A stretch of 64,000 nt of DNA, taken from positions 26,033-90,032 of the forward strand of contig JADHSM010000015.1 of NCBI GenBank assembly GCA_016776905.1, given 5' to 3'. The notes below the pieces were generated by a model. The model searched no databases and was not told where the DNA came from. It worked only from the letters and a program-made list of their open reading frames with translations. A program made the translations under genes and the position numbers. Below are positions 7,864-17,937 of the stretch, in pieces. Source of the stretch: Planctomycetota bacterium (lineage in GTDB: Bacteria > Planctomycetota > UBA8108 > UBA1146). Position 1 is the stretch's first letter. Each line of letters opens with the position of its first letter.

Positions 7864-8290
7864 GTTTTAATTTAAATCGCATGACTGATCCACCTCGATA
7901 CCCTTACTCGTTATAAGCAAACAGCTTAAATGGTCGGAATTACAGGTACTCGGGTATTATTCTATACATCGATACTCGACGAGTCATAGATATCTTGATC
8001 CTTGATGGACTCACCTGTCCATCGATGACGCCGCTCTCTAAGAAGTCGGCTTTTACTCCAATTTGAACGCATCTTACGCCTCGATTCTTATTAAAAACCT
8101 GATCCAAACCCATCAACCTTTTATTCTAGAAGTACCAGTATTAGACGCTATTCATCCGAGCGCTTCACTTCAGTATCGAAGCGAAATTGAACTATGAAGA
8201 AATGAACTTGGTGCCCTCAAAAGCACTCCAAGAAAAACAAGGGTTTTGAGTCTCTGACTCATTATTAGATTAGAACGAGGAGAAGTGAAG
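7864..8290. other. Long upstream region of the first dockerin-tailed peroxidase
   Basis: About 430 nt with no supportable ORF. It is moderately AT-rich and includes a small inverted repeat ACTCG-A-CGAGT at 7974-7984. GAGGAG at 8277-8282 is the ribosome-binding site for the next gene. It presumably holds that gene's promoter, but I could not identify -35/-10 boxes with confidence. Confidence 0.4.
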
Positions 8291-10831
8291 ATGATTAAGA
8301 ATGTTACGTTGGTAGCACTATTTTCCCTGTGTTCGACGATGTGTATCGCACAGGATTTCGGGCCACTCAGCAGCCTCCAAACGCCCCTACCAGGGAACTT
8401 AAGTGAGTTTGTATTAGATCAGGAAAAAGCCATAGCACTTGGAAAAGCGCTATTTTGGGATATGCAAACAGGCTCAGACGGACAAACCGCATGTGCCAGT
8501 TGCCACTTCTCAGGGGGTGGTGACACACGCACAACGGGCCAAGCACATCCAGGCGCATTGGGCGCATTTACGAACTTGGGACCGAATCACACCTTTACGG
8601 CTGATGATTTCCCGTTTCGCAAGCTCTCAGATCGCGACGACGCCGAATCTTCAGTCCTCAGTGATTCTACAGAGGTCGGAGGATCAGCCGGTATTCACCT
8701 TCAAGACTTCGTTGGATTGTCTTTGAATGCGACGGGTGCAGCAGACTCGATTGACGACTGCTCTAACACCGATGTCGATGGATTCCCGATCGTGGATCCG
8801 CTTTTCAATATTGACAACATCAATGTTCGTCAAACAACGGGGCGAAACGCTCCCAGCACCATCAATGCCATTCATAACATTGATAACTTCTGGGATGGCC
8901 GCGCTCGATCTGACTTCAATGGAGTCAATCCAGGGGGTCAAAGTGATCCCAGTGCTGCTATTCGCAAAGTGGATACTGATGGAAATGTTGTTTCCTGCGG
9001 GATCACCATGGAAAAAGCCTCCTTGGCTTCTCAGTCCGTGGGCCCACCGCTGAGCGGAGTCGAAATGTCCGGGGCAGGCAGAGGATTCATCGATCTTGGC
9101 AAGAAGATGTGTAGTGTGACCCCTCTTGCTCTTCAAGAAGTCTCAGACAGTGACAGCGTACTCGGAGACATGGCTGTTGCATCTGGCGATGGAGGAAAAG
9201 GCCTGAACACTTCATATGTTGACATGATTCAACAATCGTTCAGACCTGAGTACTGGAACTCGGATGCCATATTCGACGCCGCTGGAAACACGATCCTCGA
9301 TGACGCCGGAAACCCCATCAGTGGCGCACCAGAGGGTCCAGATCAGTTCGCTCTCATGGAAATGAACTTTGCCATGATCTGGGGAATCTCAGTCATGCTT
9401 TACGAAGCCACTCTTGTTTCTGACCAGACTCCTTTCGATGAATGGCTTTCAGGGGACGAAGAAGCATTATCCCCCGAAGCTGAAAACGGAATGGATGCAT
9501 TCTACAGCGGAGGCTTGAAGTGCGCTCATTGTCACAGTGGCCCTCTGTTGAGTGCTGCAACTTGGGATCAACTCAATGTAGACGATAAAGTAGGAGTAGG
9601 TCCTGTTGTCAACGTTCAGATGAACGACGGAGATGGAGTTGCCGACAAAGGCTACTTCAATATCGGTGTTCGGCCTGTTGCTGAAGATATGGGAAGAGCA
9701 GCAGTGGGGGATGCCACATGGACAAGCGCGCTTGCAGCTGGAAACAACTCCATGTTGCCGGACAGCCAAATCGAAAGTATTAACAATTCTGACCCGGTGA
9801 GAAATGCAGGAGCCTTCAAAACTCCAACTCTTCGAAACGTCGAGTTAAACGGGCCCTTCTTTCATAATGGAAGTCATGCCACTCTTAAACAGGTCGTAGA
9901 GTTTTACACTCGCGGTGGAGACTTCACTCACCTTGAGCCAGAGTTTGTCCACAAGTACGTGAATCCTATCGGAAAACTCCGAGGCAAAGAGCCACGCCAA
10001 GAAGCCGTCGTCGAATTCATGAAATCCTTGACGGATGAACGTGTTCGTTGGGAAATGGAACCCTTCGATCACCCCCAATTGCTCATTCCAAACGGAGCCA
10101 TCACAAATACTGATGGTGCTTTGAATCTCGGCTCACTGGGGCTCAATGACTCCAATGACGCTCTTCTCGAATTACCCGCAGTAGGCCGTTTGGGACGTGG
10201 TTCCATTGGCGTACCGCCCGTAAAAGGCTTCTTAGAAGACCAGAGTGGCAATAGTAATGGCACAGGTACGCTTGGAGCAGGGCAACCTGATGTTATCGAA
10301 GCGATTTGTTTCGAGACGGGAGACAAAGTCGTATTGAACTGGACAGTTCAAGGTTCTGTCGACTCTATCATTATTGAAATTGATAATGGCGGCATCATGG
10401 GCGTTGAAACACACGTTCTTGACCCAGCACAAACTTCCTTCGAAGACTTTGAGTTCCGTCCTGGAGTCACCGGATACCTCCTGACTCCACACTTCTTAGG
10501 AGCAGAGTTGAAATCGAGTGCTTGCTACATCCGCAGGGGTGCACAGCCAGGTCTCACTCCCCAGTTCTTAAGAGGGGATAGCAACAACGACGGCATTCTC
10601 GATCTTGGAGACGCCGTGACCTCTCTCGATATCATCTTCTTCGGACTTCCAGCGGCCTGTAAGGACGCTTCAGACTGGAACGACGACGGTCGAGTCGATA
10701 TATCAGATCCGATTGCGACTCTCGGTTATATCTTTGGTGGAACAGCCGCTCCTGCAGCGCCCTTCCCCCTGTGTGGAACCGATCCAATCTTCGATTCTCT
10801 AGATTGCACGGGCGCCTCCAACTGCCCATAA
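8291..10831 (+). CDS. Diheme cytochrome-c peroxidase-like protein with dockerin-like C-terminus (copy 1)
   Basis: An 846-residue exported protein. A signal peptide (MIKNVTLVALFSLCSTMCIAQ) precedes a CCP/MauG-type region. The N-terminal heme motif is CASCH in GQTACASCHFSGG, preceded by LGKALFWDMQTGSDG. The second is CAHCH in GGLKCAHCHSGPLL, followed by FKTPTLRNVELNGPFFHNGSHATL, typical of the family. Large inserts separate the two heme regions, making the protein about twice the usual CCP length. A beta-rich segment and two EF-hand/dockerin-like loops (RGDSNNDGILDLGDAV; DWNDDGRVDISDPIATLG) end in the tail PAAPFPLCGTDP. A GTG at 8285 is also in frame, but the spacing from GAGGAG favours ATG 8291. 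A near-duplicate follows downstream. Likely periplasmic or surface; substrate unknown. Confidence 0.88.
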   Translation: MIKNVTLVALFSLCSTMCIAQDFGPLSSLQTPLPGNLSEFVLDQEKAIALGKALFWDMQTGSDGQTACASCHFSGGGDTRTTGQAHPGALGAFTNLGPNHTFTADDFPFRKLSDRDDAESSVLSDSTEVGGSAGIHLQDFVGLSLNATGAADSIDDCSNTDVDGFPIVDPLFNIDNINVRQTTGRNAPSTINAIHNIDNFWDGRARSDFNGVNPGGQSDPSAAIRKVDTDGNVVSCGITMEKASLASQSVGPPLSGVEMSGAGRGFIDLGKKMCSVTPLALQEVSDSDSVLGDMAVASGDGGKGLNTSYVDMIQQSFRPEYWNSDAIFDAAGNTILDDAGNPISGAPEGPDQFALMEMNFAMIWGISVMLYEATLVSDQTPFDEWLSGDEEALSPEAENGMDAFYSGGLKCAHCHSGPLLSAATWDQLNVDDKVGVGPVVNVQMNDGDGVADKGYFNIGVRPVAEDMGRAAVGDATWTSALAAGNNSMLPDSQIESINNSDPVRNAGAFKTPTLRNVELNGPFFHNGSHATLKQVVEFYTRGGDFTHLEPEFVHKYVNPIGKLRGKEPRQEAVVEFMKSLTDERVRWEMEPFDHPQLLIPNGAITNTDGALNLGSLGLNDSNDALLELPAVGRLGRGSIGVPPVKGFLEDQSGNSNGTGTLGAGQPDVIEAICFETGDKVVLNWTVQGSVDSIIIEIDNGGIMGVETHVLDPAQTSFEDFEFRPGVTGYLLTPHFLGAELKSSACYIRRGAQPGLTPQFLRGDSNNDGILDLGDAVTSLDIIFFGLPAACKDASDWNDDGRVDISDPIATLGYIFGGTAAPAAPFPLCGTDPIFDSLDCTGASNCP

Positions 10832-10877
10832 GCTAACAACGAGACATTCGAGACAAAGTAGGAAATATCGAGATATC

Positions 10878-10917
10878 CCCGCACTTGCCTGTTTACGGCA
10901 AGTGCGGGCTTTTTTTT
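10878..10917 (+). terminator. Rho-independent terminator after peroxidase copy 1
   Basis: A perfect 12-bp stem CCCGCACTTGCC / GGCAAGTGCGGG (10878-10889 and 10897-10908) with a 7-nt loop, followed by CTTTTTTTT. It shows that the two peroxidase genes are separate transcription units. Confidence 0.95.
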
Positions 10918-11216
10918 GATCTCAGCCACATCATTACTTTCCTGACTTTGCAGACTTTACTTCCAACACCATACAACGGTCTTGCACCTATATTGTTAAT
11001 CCTATTAAATCTATACAGGTTAAGGGAAAAAGGATATGAAGCGCGATTCTTAACGTGCCGGTCCTGTATTCTTGGCTTTACGGCTCACTGGATCACCCAG
11101 GATTCGTAATTGCTGCGTTGTTTTTAAGTAGGGGTGTTTGTTTATTGAGACGAGAAGTTTATCCAGTGTCATATTTCCTGGATAGACGATCGGTGTATAT
11201 AGAATGGGTGTGTGTA
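10918..11216. other. Upstream region of peroxidase copy 2
   Basis: About 300 nt without a supported gene. Reading frames upstream of the ATG at 11217 stay open to 11055, but their translation (MPVLYSWLYGSLDHPG...) lies before the signal peptide and shows no family features. It probably holds the promoter and leader. Confidence 0.4.
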
Positions 11217-13727
11217 ATGAAGAATGTAAAACTTTTTGCAGGAATCATCGTGTTTTTGTTAATAGGGACTTCATCAAAAGTACAGAGCCAAGACTTCGGA
11301 CCACTCATGGTCAGCTCTACTCCGCTTCCAGCCAATCTGTCTGAGTACGTTCTCAATACCGATAAAGCGATCCTGTTGGGTAAAGCTTTATTCTGGGATA
11401 TGCAGGCCGGATCTGATGGATTGACAGCATGTGCCACTTGCCATTATTCCGCAGGAGCCGATACCCGAAACAAAAACCAGGCCCACCCTGGCTTCGGAGG
11501 TAGCTTTACTCGACTTGCACCCAACCAAACATTGACACACTCTGATTTCCCACTGAGAAAGCTGGCAGATCCCGATGAAGCCACCTCCGCAGTGCTTTGG
11601 GACTCCACCGAAGTCATTGGATCTCAGGGAATCACCAAACAACAATTTAACGGAGTGGCTCTGGGCCTCAATGGCGCTGCCGAGGAAGCAGACGACTGCT
11701 CAGGTCTTCCCGATCCACTTCACAATATCCTCGGACTCAACACTCGACAGACGACTGGTAGGAATGCACCCCATGCCGTCAACGCTATTTTCTATGTTGA
11801 CGCTTTCTGGGATGGGCGAGCTCGGTCTGAGTTCAATGGGGTCGATCCCAGCGGACTTGGTAATCCGAATGCCATGGTTCGAAAAGTCGACTTAAATGGA
11901 AACATCACTCCATGCGGAGTCACAATGGATCGTGCCGCTCTTGCCTCACAGTCTATTGGACCACCCTTGAGCGGCGTTGAAATGTCAGGATCAGGACGTG
12001 ACTGGAATGATCTTGGGAAAAAGATGTGCAGTGTTGTTCCTCTTGCACTTCAAGCTGTTTCACCAACGGATAGCGTGCTCGGCGACCTAGCGATCAGTAC
12101 CGGAGATGGAAAAGGTCTTTCGACCTCATATGTCCAAATGATTCAGGACGCCTTTAGACCTGAGTTCTGGGATTCAGATGCCATATTCGATAATAACGGC
12201 GCCCATATCGGTAATGGAATACCGGAAGGCCCAAATCAGTTTGCTCTGATGGAACAGAACTTCTCCCTCATTTGGGGACTTGCTGTTATGACTTACGAAT
12301 CCACACTTGTTTCAAATCAGACTCCCTTTGACCAATATCTTGCTGGCAATGAGAATGCTCTGACACCTGAAGAAGAAAATGGAATGGATGCGTTTTACAG
12401 TGGTGGAACAAAGTGCTCCAAGTGTCACTCAGGACCCTTACTATCAGCCGCCACATGGGGACAGTTGAACACCGACACGGATGTCGGAATAGGACCCGTC
12501 GTTGCCGTTGAAACAAATGCTGATGATGGATTTGGCGACAAAGGTTTCTTCAACATTGGAGTACGTCCATCTGGAGAAGACATTGGCCGAGCTGGGGTAG
12601 GAGACCAAACATGGGCGTCACGTTTCTTTAACGGCTCTACCAGTTCACTGCCTGGCCCCGTTCATCCTGACGAAGACATCATTGGTGCAAACAAAAACAT
12701 TGGTGCCTTTAAAACGCCAACCCTCAGAAATGTTGAGTTGACCGGCCCATTTATGCACAACGGTAGCCAAGCCACCCTTCTACAAGTTGTGCAGTTCTAC
12801 ACTCGTGGAGGTGACTTCACACATATGAACCCTGGTGATGTGCACAAGTACATCAATCCCATTGGAAAATTGAACAACAAGCTTCCTAGACAAGAAGCAA
12901 TGGTTGCATTCATGGAAGCCCTCACTGACGAGCGCGTTCGCTGGGAAATGGCACCCTTCGATCATCCGGAACTACTTCTTCCCAATGGTCACTTTGGAAC
13001 CTCTCAAGCCGTTGCTGAAGGGGGCGTGAATCCTTTCGAAGCTCAAGACGACTACATTCTTCTCCCTGCAGTCGGTGCTGGTGGAAGAAGCGAAATCAAC
13101 CACCCGCCCGTCAAAGGTTTCTTGGATACTCCTAGTGGTGCGCCAGCGACCTCTGCCGGCCCCTTGGGTGGCGGAAATCTTGATCCCATCACTGAACTCG
13201 TCTGCTTCGAGCAAGAGGAGAAGATTGTATTGAACTGGAATGCCAACACTGACGTTTCCAGTTACATCGTCGAGGTCGACAATGGTGGCATCATGGGAGT
13301 TGAAACTTTCATGATTCCCGGAAACCAAACCACTTTCGAATACAATACTTTCCGTCCGAAAACGACCCTGTACTTGGTCACCCCTTTCTATCTTGGAATG
13401 GAACTCAAATCAGAAGCATGCTTTGTTCGCCAGGGACTCACCCCGGGAACACTGACACACTTCCTCAGAGGAGATACCAACCTTGACGGAATGCTGAATG
13501 TGGGAGACGCGATAGGTCTCCTTGAGGGTATCTTTACGGGCACGATCATCGCCTGTGAGGATTCAGCAGACTGGAATGACGATGGCGCCCTGGATGTTTC
13601 AGACCCCATCAGTGTCCTTGGATACCTGTTCTCAAATGGACCTGCTCCTGCAGCTCCTTATCCGAACTGTGCTTCCGATCCAAGCCATGACCAGTTGGAC
13701 TGTAATCAAGCCAACATTTGTCAGTAA
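11217..13727 (+). CDS. Diheme cytochrome-c peroxidase-like protein with dockerin-like C-terminus (copy 2)
   Basis: An 836-residue paralogue of the upstream gene, colinear along its whole length. A signal peptide (MKNVKLFAGIIVFLLIGTSSKVQSQ) precedes heme motifs CATCH (LTACATCHYSAG) and CSKCH (GTKCSKCHSGPLLSAATW), the block FKTPTLRNVELTGPFMHNGSQATL, a beta-rich region (KIVLNWNANTDVSSYIVEVD) and two dockerin-like loops (RGDTNLDGMLNVGDAI; DWNDDGALDVSDPIS) ending PAAPYPNCASDP. Differences from copy 1 are spread along the gene, so the duplication is old. The start at 11217 is chosen because it begins the signal peptide; the ribosome-binding site is weak. It ends at a bidirectional terminator shared with the convergent DUF1080 gene. 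Confidence 0.88.
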   Translation: MKNVKLFAGIIVFLLIGTSSKVQSQDFGPLMVSSTPLPANLSEYVLNTDKAILLGKALFWDMQAGSDGLTACATCHYSAGADTRNKNQAHPGFGGSFTRLAPNQTLTHSDFPLRKLADPDEATSAVLWDSTEVIGSQGITKQQFNGVALGLNGAAEEADDCSGLPDPLHNILGLNTRQTTGRNAPHAVNAIFYVDAFWDGRARSEFNGVDPSGLGNPNAMVRKVDLNGNITPCGVTMDRAALASQSIGPPLSGVEMSGSGRDWNDLGKKMCSVVPLALQAVSPTDSVLGDLAISTGDGKGLSTSYVQMIQDAFRPEFWDSDAIFDNNGAHIGNGIPEGPNQFALMEQNFSLIWGLAVMTYESTLVSNQTPFDQYLAGNENALTPEEENGMDAFYSGGTKCSKCHSGPLLSAATWGQLNTDTDVGIGPVVAVETNADDGFGDKGFFNIGVRPSGEDIGRAGVGDQTWASRFFNGSTSSLPGPVHPDEDIIGANKNIGAFKTPTLRNVELTGPFMHNGSQATLLQVVQFYTRGGDFTHMNPGDVHKYINPIGKLNNKLPRQEAMVAFMEALTDERVRWEMAPFDHPELLLPNGHFGTSQAVAEGGVNPFEAQDDYILLPAVGAGGRSEINHPPVKGFLDTPSGAPATSAGPLGGGNLDPITELVCFEQEEKIVLNWNANTDVSSYIVEVDNGGIMGVETFMIPGNQTTFEYNTFRPKTTLYLVTPFYLGMELKSEACFVRQGLTPGTLTHFLRGDTNLDGMLNVGDAIGLLEGIFTGTIIACEDSADWNDDGALDVSDPISVLGYLFSNGPAPAAPYPNCASDPSHDQLDCNQANICQ

Positions 13728-13747
13728 CAAAAATCGAATGAAACAAC

Positions 13748-13780
13748 AAAGGCCCGACGCTCACGCGTTGGGCCTTTTTT
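13748..13780 (+). terminator. Terminator between convergent genes
   Basis: An ~11-bp stem (AGGCCCGACGC / GCGTTGGGCCT, one G-U) with a TCAC loop is followed by TTTTTTAATT. On the other strand the stem is followed by TTTGTTGTTT, so it may also serve the minus-strand gene ending at 13779. Confidence 0.9.
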
Positions 13781-15392
13781 AATTAGAGGTCAGATCCAAT
13801 ACCCTCAGGTTCCTGAATGCCACCGGGTCGTCATGCCCAAGGAAACCAATATGACCTTTTGTTCGCTTCAGCCCGGGATGATCTTTCCCGTCGAGAGTTC
13901 CATTTTCACTGACAGCATCAATGTCTATATCCAAAATAGTTTTCCCATTGAGGACCACTGTTACACGCCTTCCTTGACAGCGAACTTCTTGGAAATTCCA
14001 TTCCCCAACAGGTCTTTGTGCACCACGTAGTGCAGGCTGCACTCCATAAATACTCCCGTGAAACTGATACGGATTAAGGTTCGCATACTTTTCAAAAGAG
14101 TTATCAATGATCTGGCATTCCATTCCAACATAAGCGGCATTGCCGCTTGAAGGAGTACGAAGGCCCAATCCGCTATTGGAGCCAGGCCATAATTTAAATT
14201 CGAATCTCAATATGAAATCAGAGTATTCTGAAGCGGTATAAATCTCTCCACCGCTCCCTTCGAGGCACTGAATTTCATCTTCTGCGAACACATAACCTGA
14301 TAAGTCCCCAATCCATCCCTCCGAAGAATTTCCGTCATAGATGGAAGTCCATTCTCGACAGCGATCTAACAGTTTACGAATCACTGGTTTTCGATTTTCT
14401 GGAACATGACGAGAAATGAGCAAAGCATTCAAATAATTCAGCGCATAACTTTCGTATCGAGTCTCTTCGAGGCGGCTTGCGAGCTTGATCAAGCGGTCGG
14501 CGTATAGACCTCTATTTTCAGGCGTAGAAGCTTTCAAACCAGACATCGCAAGGATCATGGCATCCGGGTTACCTAACTGAATCAAAGCCTCGAGAGCGGC
14601 CTCCCTGCGGCTGATGTCCCCCGCTGTGGACTGTGCGATAGAAAGGAGGAGCTTCTGCGACTCCTGCGGCACGTCCTGCCTCTGTGATATCGCGTTGGCC
14701 GCTTCTCTCATGACCAACTCCACAGGTGATTTGAGGAGCTCCGCCAAAGCCAGAGAAGACGACTCACCAGGAATGGCACCTAATGCCATGACTGCAGCGC
14801 GCTGGTTAGTGTCAGGTGAACTAGCGATTCGAAGCAACTGCGGAACAACTTCTTCCGCACCAAGAAGGGCTATTTCATTCAGTAAAAACCCTGAGACATC
14901 TTCAGATTCGCTCTCTTGAGCAGCCTGCCCAAAAATTCGAGAGACCAATCCTCTTTGGGCCGGGTTTCCTTGAGAAAGTAACGTCATGACAAGCCCATGA
15001 ATCGCCTCACGGCGCGAGGCTTCTTCGGAAAGGGTTGAGGTCAGCAAGTTTTCGATAGAACCCACAGAAGAACGATCCGTCAATGCTCCGCACAACCTTA
15101 TGACCGCATCGCCATCGGCTGAGATGGCCCACCTCATCCCCTGCCTTCTGTCTTCCGAAGTTCCAGAAAACAAGTTGAGGAGATGTTCGGAAAGCGCTGA
15201 CGTTTCAATCGCTTTTGAATTGTAGTCTGTTTCGTCCTCAGGAATCGTATTCACTTCAGATTCGTTGATGACGTTGAGATCCGTCTTTACAGGAATAGGA
15301 GCGGTCGGTTCGGCACTTTTATCGAGCATCGTCCGAACTAAAACGAATACCAATAATATGGTAATCACAATATAGAGCCGCTTGAGAGGCAT
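13779..15392 (-). CDS. HEAT-repeat-like protein with C-terminal DUF1080/3-keto-disaccharide hydrolase-like domain
   Basis: A 537-residue protein. An N-terminal hydrophobic segment (LYIVITILLVFVLVRTML) is a signal anchor. Residues ~60-340 are alpha-helical with HEAT-like repeats (EEVVPQLLRIASSPDTNQRAAVMALGAIP; VMREAANAISQRQ; RREAALEALIQLGN). Residues ~350-537 match DUF1080 (PF06439), a concanavalin-like fold: WTSIYDGNSSEGWIG, FILRFEFKLWPGSNSGLGLR, YVGMECQIIDN, GEWNFQEVRCQGRRVTVVLNG and ending HIGFLGHDDPVAFRNLRV. PF06439 members include 3-keto-disaccharide hydrolases, and many are secreted in Planctomycetota. The start is ATG 15392, which has AAGGAAG 6 nt upstream, not the in-frame ATG at 15410. 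It lies 84 nt downstream of the sugar permease gene on the same strand, so it may act on the imported sugar or its precursor. Confidence 0.82.
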   Translation of the reverse strand: MPLKRLYIVITILLVFVLVRTMLDKSAEPTAPIPVKTDLNVINESEVNTIPEDETDYNSKAIETSALSEHLLNLFSGTSEDRRQGMRWAISADGDAVIRLCGALTDRSSVGSIENLLTSTLSEEASRREAIHGLVMTLLSQGNPAQRGLVSRIFGQAAQESESEDVSGFLLNEIALLGAEEVVPQLLRIASSPDTNQRAAVMALGAIPGESSSLALAELLKSPVELVMREAANAISQRQDVPQESQKLLLSIAQSTAGDISRREAALEALIQLGNPDAMILAMSGLKASTPENRGLYADRLIKLASRLEETRYESYALNYLNALLISRHVPENRKPVIRKLLDRCREWTSIYDGNSSEGWIGDLSGYVFAEDEIQCLEGSGGEIYTASEYSDFILRFEFKLWPGSNSGLGLRTPSSGNAAYVGMECQIIDNSFEKYANLNPYQFHGSIYGVQPALRGAQRPVGEWNFQEVRCQGRRVTVVLNGKTILDIDIDAVSENGTLDGKDHPGLKRTKGHIGFLGHDDPVAFRNLRVLDLTSN

Positions 15393-15476
15393 CGTTCTTC
15401 CTTCAATCAATTAGTTTTCACCCAATGACATTTTCTCGGTGAAGTGATTTCATTCCCGTCTTTAAAAACAAACGCT

Positions 15477-16442
15477 TTAAGCCAATTTGTTTTTGCCGGA
15501 TCTTCGACGCATGACTTCGTCAGTGATAACAGCGATCATGATCACCGCACCGATCACTGCAAATTCACTGGCCTCAGGTATCCCATCGATCAACACGATA
15601 GCGTTTCTCAACACCTGTACCAGTGTTGCTCCTATGAGAACTCCTATCACGGTGCCTTCGCCCCCTCTCAAGGAGCAGCCGCCGAGAACTGCAGCGGCGA
15701 TCGCATACAACTCGTAGAAGTTGCCGAAGTTCGAGGGCTGTGCCGTCCCTGTATCAAGGACGATAAGAAGACCCGCAATCCCTGTCAGCAAAGCACATAT
15801 CGCGTAAGCGCCCATTTTTACGCGGTCGACCTCAATCCCACAATGTCGGGCTGCAGTCTCGTTACTTCCGATAGCGATCAAGTGGCGCCCCCACAGAGTT
15901 CTTCTCAAAAGAAAGCCGGCTCCGAGAGCAACCAGAACCAAAATGATCAAAGGTATCGGTAAGCCAAAAGTGTCTGTTACCGGGATTCTGCCGTTCCCTA
16001 GAGATTTCAATACCGTTCCTGAAGTACCAAAACCCACGGTTTGATCCGACAAGATTCCTCGGGTCACTCCCCTATATATAAACAACCCGCACAAGGTGAC
16101 CAAGAACGGCTGCAGCCTCAACTTGGTCACCAAAACCCCATGCAGCAAACCTAATCCTAATGACAATAACAAAAGCCCCGAAAGGACCCATGGAGCAGGA
16201 ATTCCAACGTCAATAATCAACCAAGGAGTCAAGCAACCCACAAGGCATACCAGAGATCCCAGAGACAAATCGATTCCACCCGTCATGATGACAAATGAAA
16301 CTCCAATTCCTAAAATTCCAAAGAGCGCACTTCGCCTCAGCAAATTTTCAATGTTGTATGAAGTCAAAAATGCAGGACTGATGAACGCAGTGATGATCAT
16401 CACGGCGAGCAGAACAGCAAAGATACCCTTGATTTTATTCAT
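15477..16442 (-). CDS. Ribose-type sugar ABC transporter permease (RbsC-like)
   Basis: A 321-residue polytopic membrane protein of the BPD_transp_2 family that forms the channel of a CUT2 importer. It has about 8-10 hydrophobic helices and the family signature GIGVSFVIMTGGIDLSLGS near residues 45-63, plus AIGSNETAARHCGIEVDRVKMGAYAICALLTGIAGL and LGGCSLRGGEGTVIG later. GGAGGAG upstream of ATG 16442 fixes the start (the frame itself is open to 16496). The gene overlaps the 3' end of the ATPase gene by 8 nt. Together with the ATPase and binding lipoprotein it makes a complete importer; the sugar is not determinable from sequence. Confidence 0.93.
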   Translation of the reverse strand: MNKIKGIFAVLLAVMIITAFISPAFLTSYNIENLLRRSALFGILGIGVSFVIMTGGIDLSLGSLVCLVGCLTPWLIIDVGIPAPWVLSGLLLLSLGLGLLHGVLVTKLRLQPFLVTLCGLFIYRGVTRGILSDQTVGFGTSGTVLKSLGNGRIPVTDTFGLPIPLIILVLVALGAGFLLRRTLWGRHLIAIGSNETAARHCGIEVDRVKMGAYAICALLTGIAGLLIVLDTGTAQPSNFGNFYELYAIAAAVLGGCSLRGGEGTVIGVLIGATLVQVLRNAIVLIDGIPEASEFAVIGAVIMIAVITDEVMRRRSGKNKLA

Positions 16443-17937
16443 GGATTTCTCCTCCCGTCGCCAATGCCATGATTTCTTCCTCGGTAGTTTCCGCACTCAC
16501 AAGAGTTCCCATCATCTTCCCCTCGGAGAGCACTATGATTCGGTGTGAAAGTGAAAGAACTTCTTCCATTTCACTCGAAGCAAAAAGAACACTTTTCCCC
16601 GAGAAGGAGAGATCTCGTATTCTTTTGTGAATCTCTTCACGCGCACCCACGTCGACTCCACGAGTGGGCTCATCGAGCAAAACGACCGCTGGATTAAGAT
16701 CTAACCATTTACCAATCACTATCTTCTGCTGATTCCCACCCGACAAATCACTCGCGGGTATATCTGTTCGGGGAGGGCGAACATCGAGCTCCTTGACGAT
16801 CTTTTGAGCCACCGCTGCGCCAGCATGACGATCTAGCGTGCCGAATCTACCCGCCTCTCTAAACAACCCCGGTAAAGAAGCGTTTTCAGAAACTGACCGC
16901 TGAAGCGCCAGGCCCTGTGAAGAACGCTCTTCAGGGATCAACGCGAGGCCCGCCCTCACTGACTCCTTCACCCCAGCTCTGGAAAGGTCGCATTGGTCCA
17001 CTGAGACATGACCACTTCTCGGGCGAAGACCAAAAATCGCTTCGAGCAACTCGCTGCGACCAGATCCAACTAAACCCGCTATGGCAACTCGTTCTCCCGA
17101 TCTCACCTGAAGAGACACCGCCTCAGGATGATCCTGAGTCATGAGTTCCCTGACGATCAATCGTGGATCTCCAAATTCTGAAACCTCTGGCTCGATAGGA
17201 GAAAGATCTCTTCCAACCATGCAACGAATCATCGCATCCCTTTGGATTTCTTTGCCCTCTAACGAACCCACATTTTCACCATCCCTCAGAACGATGACGC
17301 GGTCTGCAATCTCTTCGACCTCAGCAAGGCGATGAGTAATCATGACGATGGCAGAACCCGATTTTTTCATCTCGATCAATCGGTGCAGCAGAACTTGAGT
17401 TTCCAATGGAGATAACGTCGCTGTGGGCTCATCCAGAATCAGCATCCTCGCTGACGTATGCAATGCTCTGGCTATCGCTATCAATTGCCGCTGCCCATGG
17501 CCCAGATCGCCGACTAACTGATGAGGATCTATCTTGAGGTCGACCATTTCCAATGCGGATCGGGTCATCTTTAGGCATTCAGGAAAATCTAACCGGCCCA
17601 TAGACTTCAAAGGTTCTCGGCCCAGTAACAGATTCTCCTCCACCGTCATGGAGTCACAAAGCTCGAGTTCCTGAGGTATTCTGGAAATCCCATATTCTGC
17701 GGCTTCTGCACTGTTGCGAAATTCACATCTCGATCCAGCAACAGTCACAAAACCCGAATCAGGAGAATGCACCCCCGACATCACCTTCGCTAAGGTGCTT
17801 TTCCCTGCCCCATTTTCTCCGATGATGGCAACAATTTCGCCGGGCTCTATAGCGAATGAAACTTCACTCAGAGCTGTCACTCCACCAAAAGTCTTCGTGA
17901 TCGAAGAGACTTCAAGCAGTGGGGGCCTTAAGTTCAC
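16435..17937 (-). CDS. Sugar ABC transporter ATPase, two nucleotide-binding domains (RbsA-like)
   Basis: A 500-residue double ATPase of the CUT2 family. Domain 1 has Walker A GENGAGKST (residues 40-48), the signature region GHGQRQLIAIARAL and Walker B MLILDEPTATLS. Domain 2 has a degenerate Walker A (LVGSGRSELLEAIFG), the signature LSGGNQQKIVIGKWL and Walker B VVLLDEPTRGVD. The degenerate second P-loop is normal for RbsA/MglA. The ATG overlaps the stop of the binding-protein gene by 4 nt (ATGA type), so translation is coupled. It powers the permease encoded next. Confidence 0.95.
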   Translation of the reverse strand: MNLRPPLLEVSSITKTFGGVTALSEVSFAIEPGEIVAIIGENGAGKSTLAKVMSGVHSPDSGFVTVAGSRCEFRNSAEAAEYGISRIPQELELCDSMTVEENLLLGREPLKSMGRLDFPECLKMTRSALEMVDLKIDPHQLVGDLGHGQRQLIAIARALHTSARMLILDEPTATLSPLETQVLLHRLIEMKKSGSAIVMITHRLAEVEEIADRVIVLRDGENVGSLEGKEIQRDAMIRCMVGRDLSPIEPEVSEFGDPRLIVRELMTQDHPEAVSLQVRSGERVAIAGLVGSGRSELLEAIFGLRPRSGHVSVDQCDLSRAGVKESVRAGLALIPEERSSQGLALQRSVSENASLPGLFREAGRFGTLDRHAGAAVAQKIVKELDVRPPRTDIPASDLSGGNQQKIVIGKWLDLNPAVVLLDEPTRGVDVGAREEIHKRIRDLSFSGKSVLFASSEMEEVLSLSHRIIVLSEGKMMGTLVSAETTEEEIMALATGGEIHE

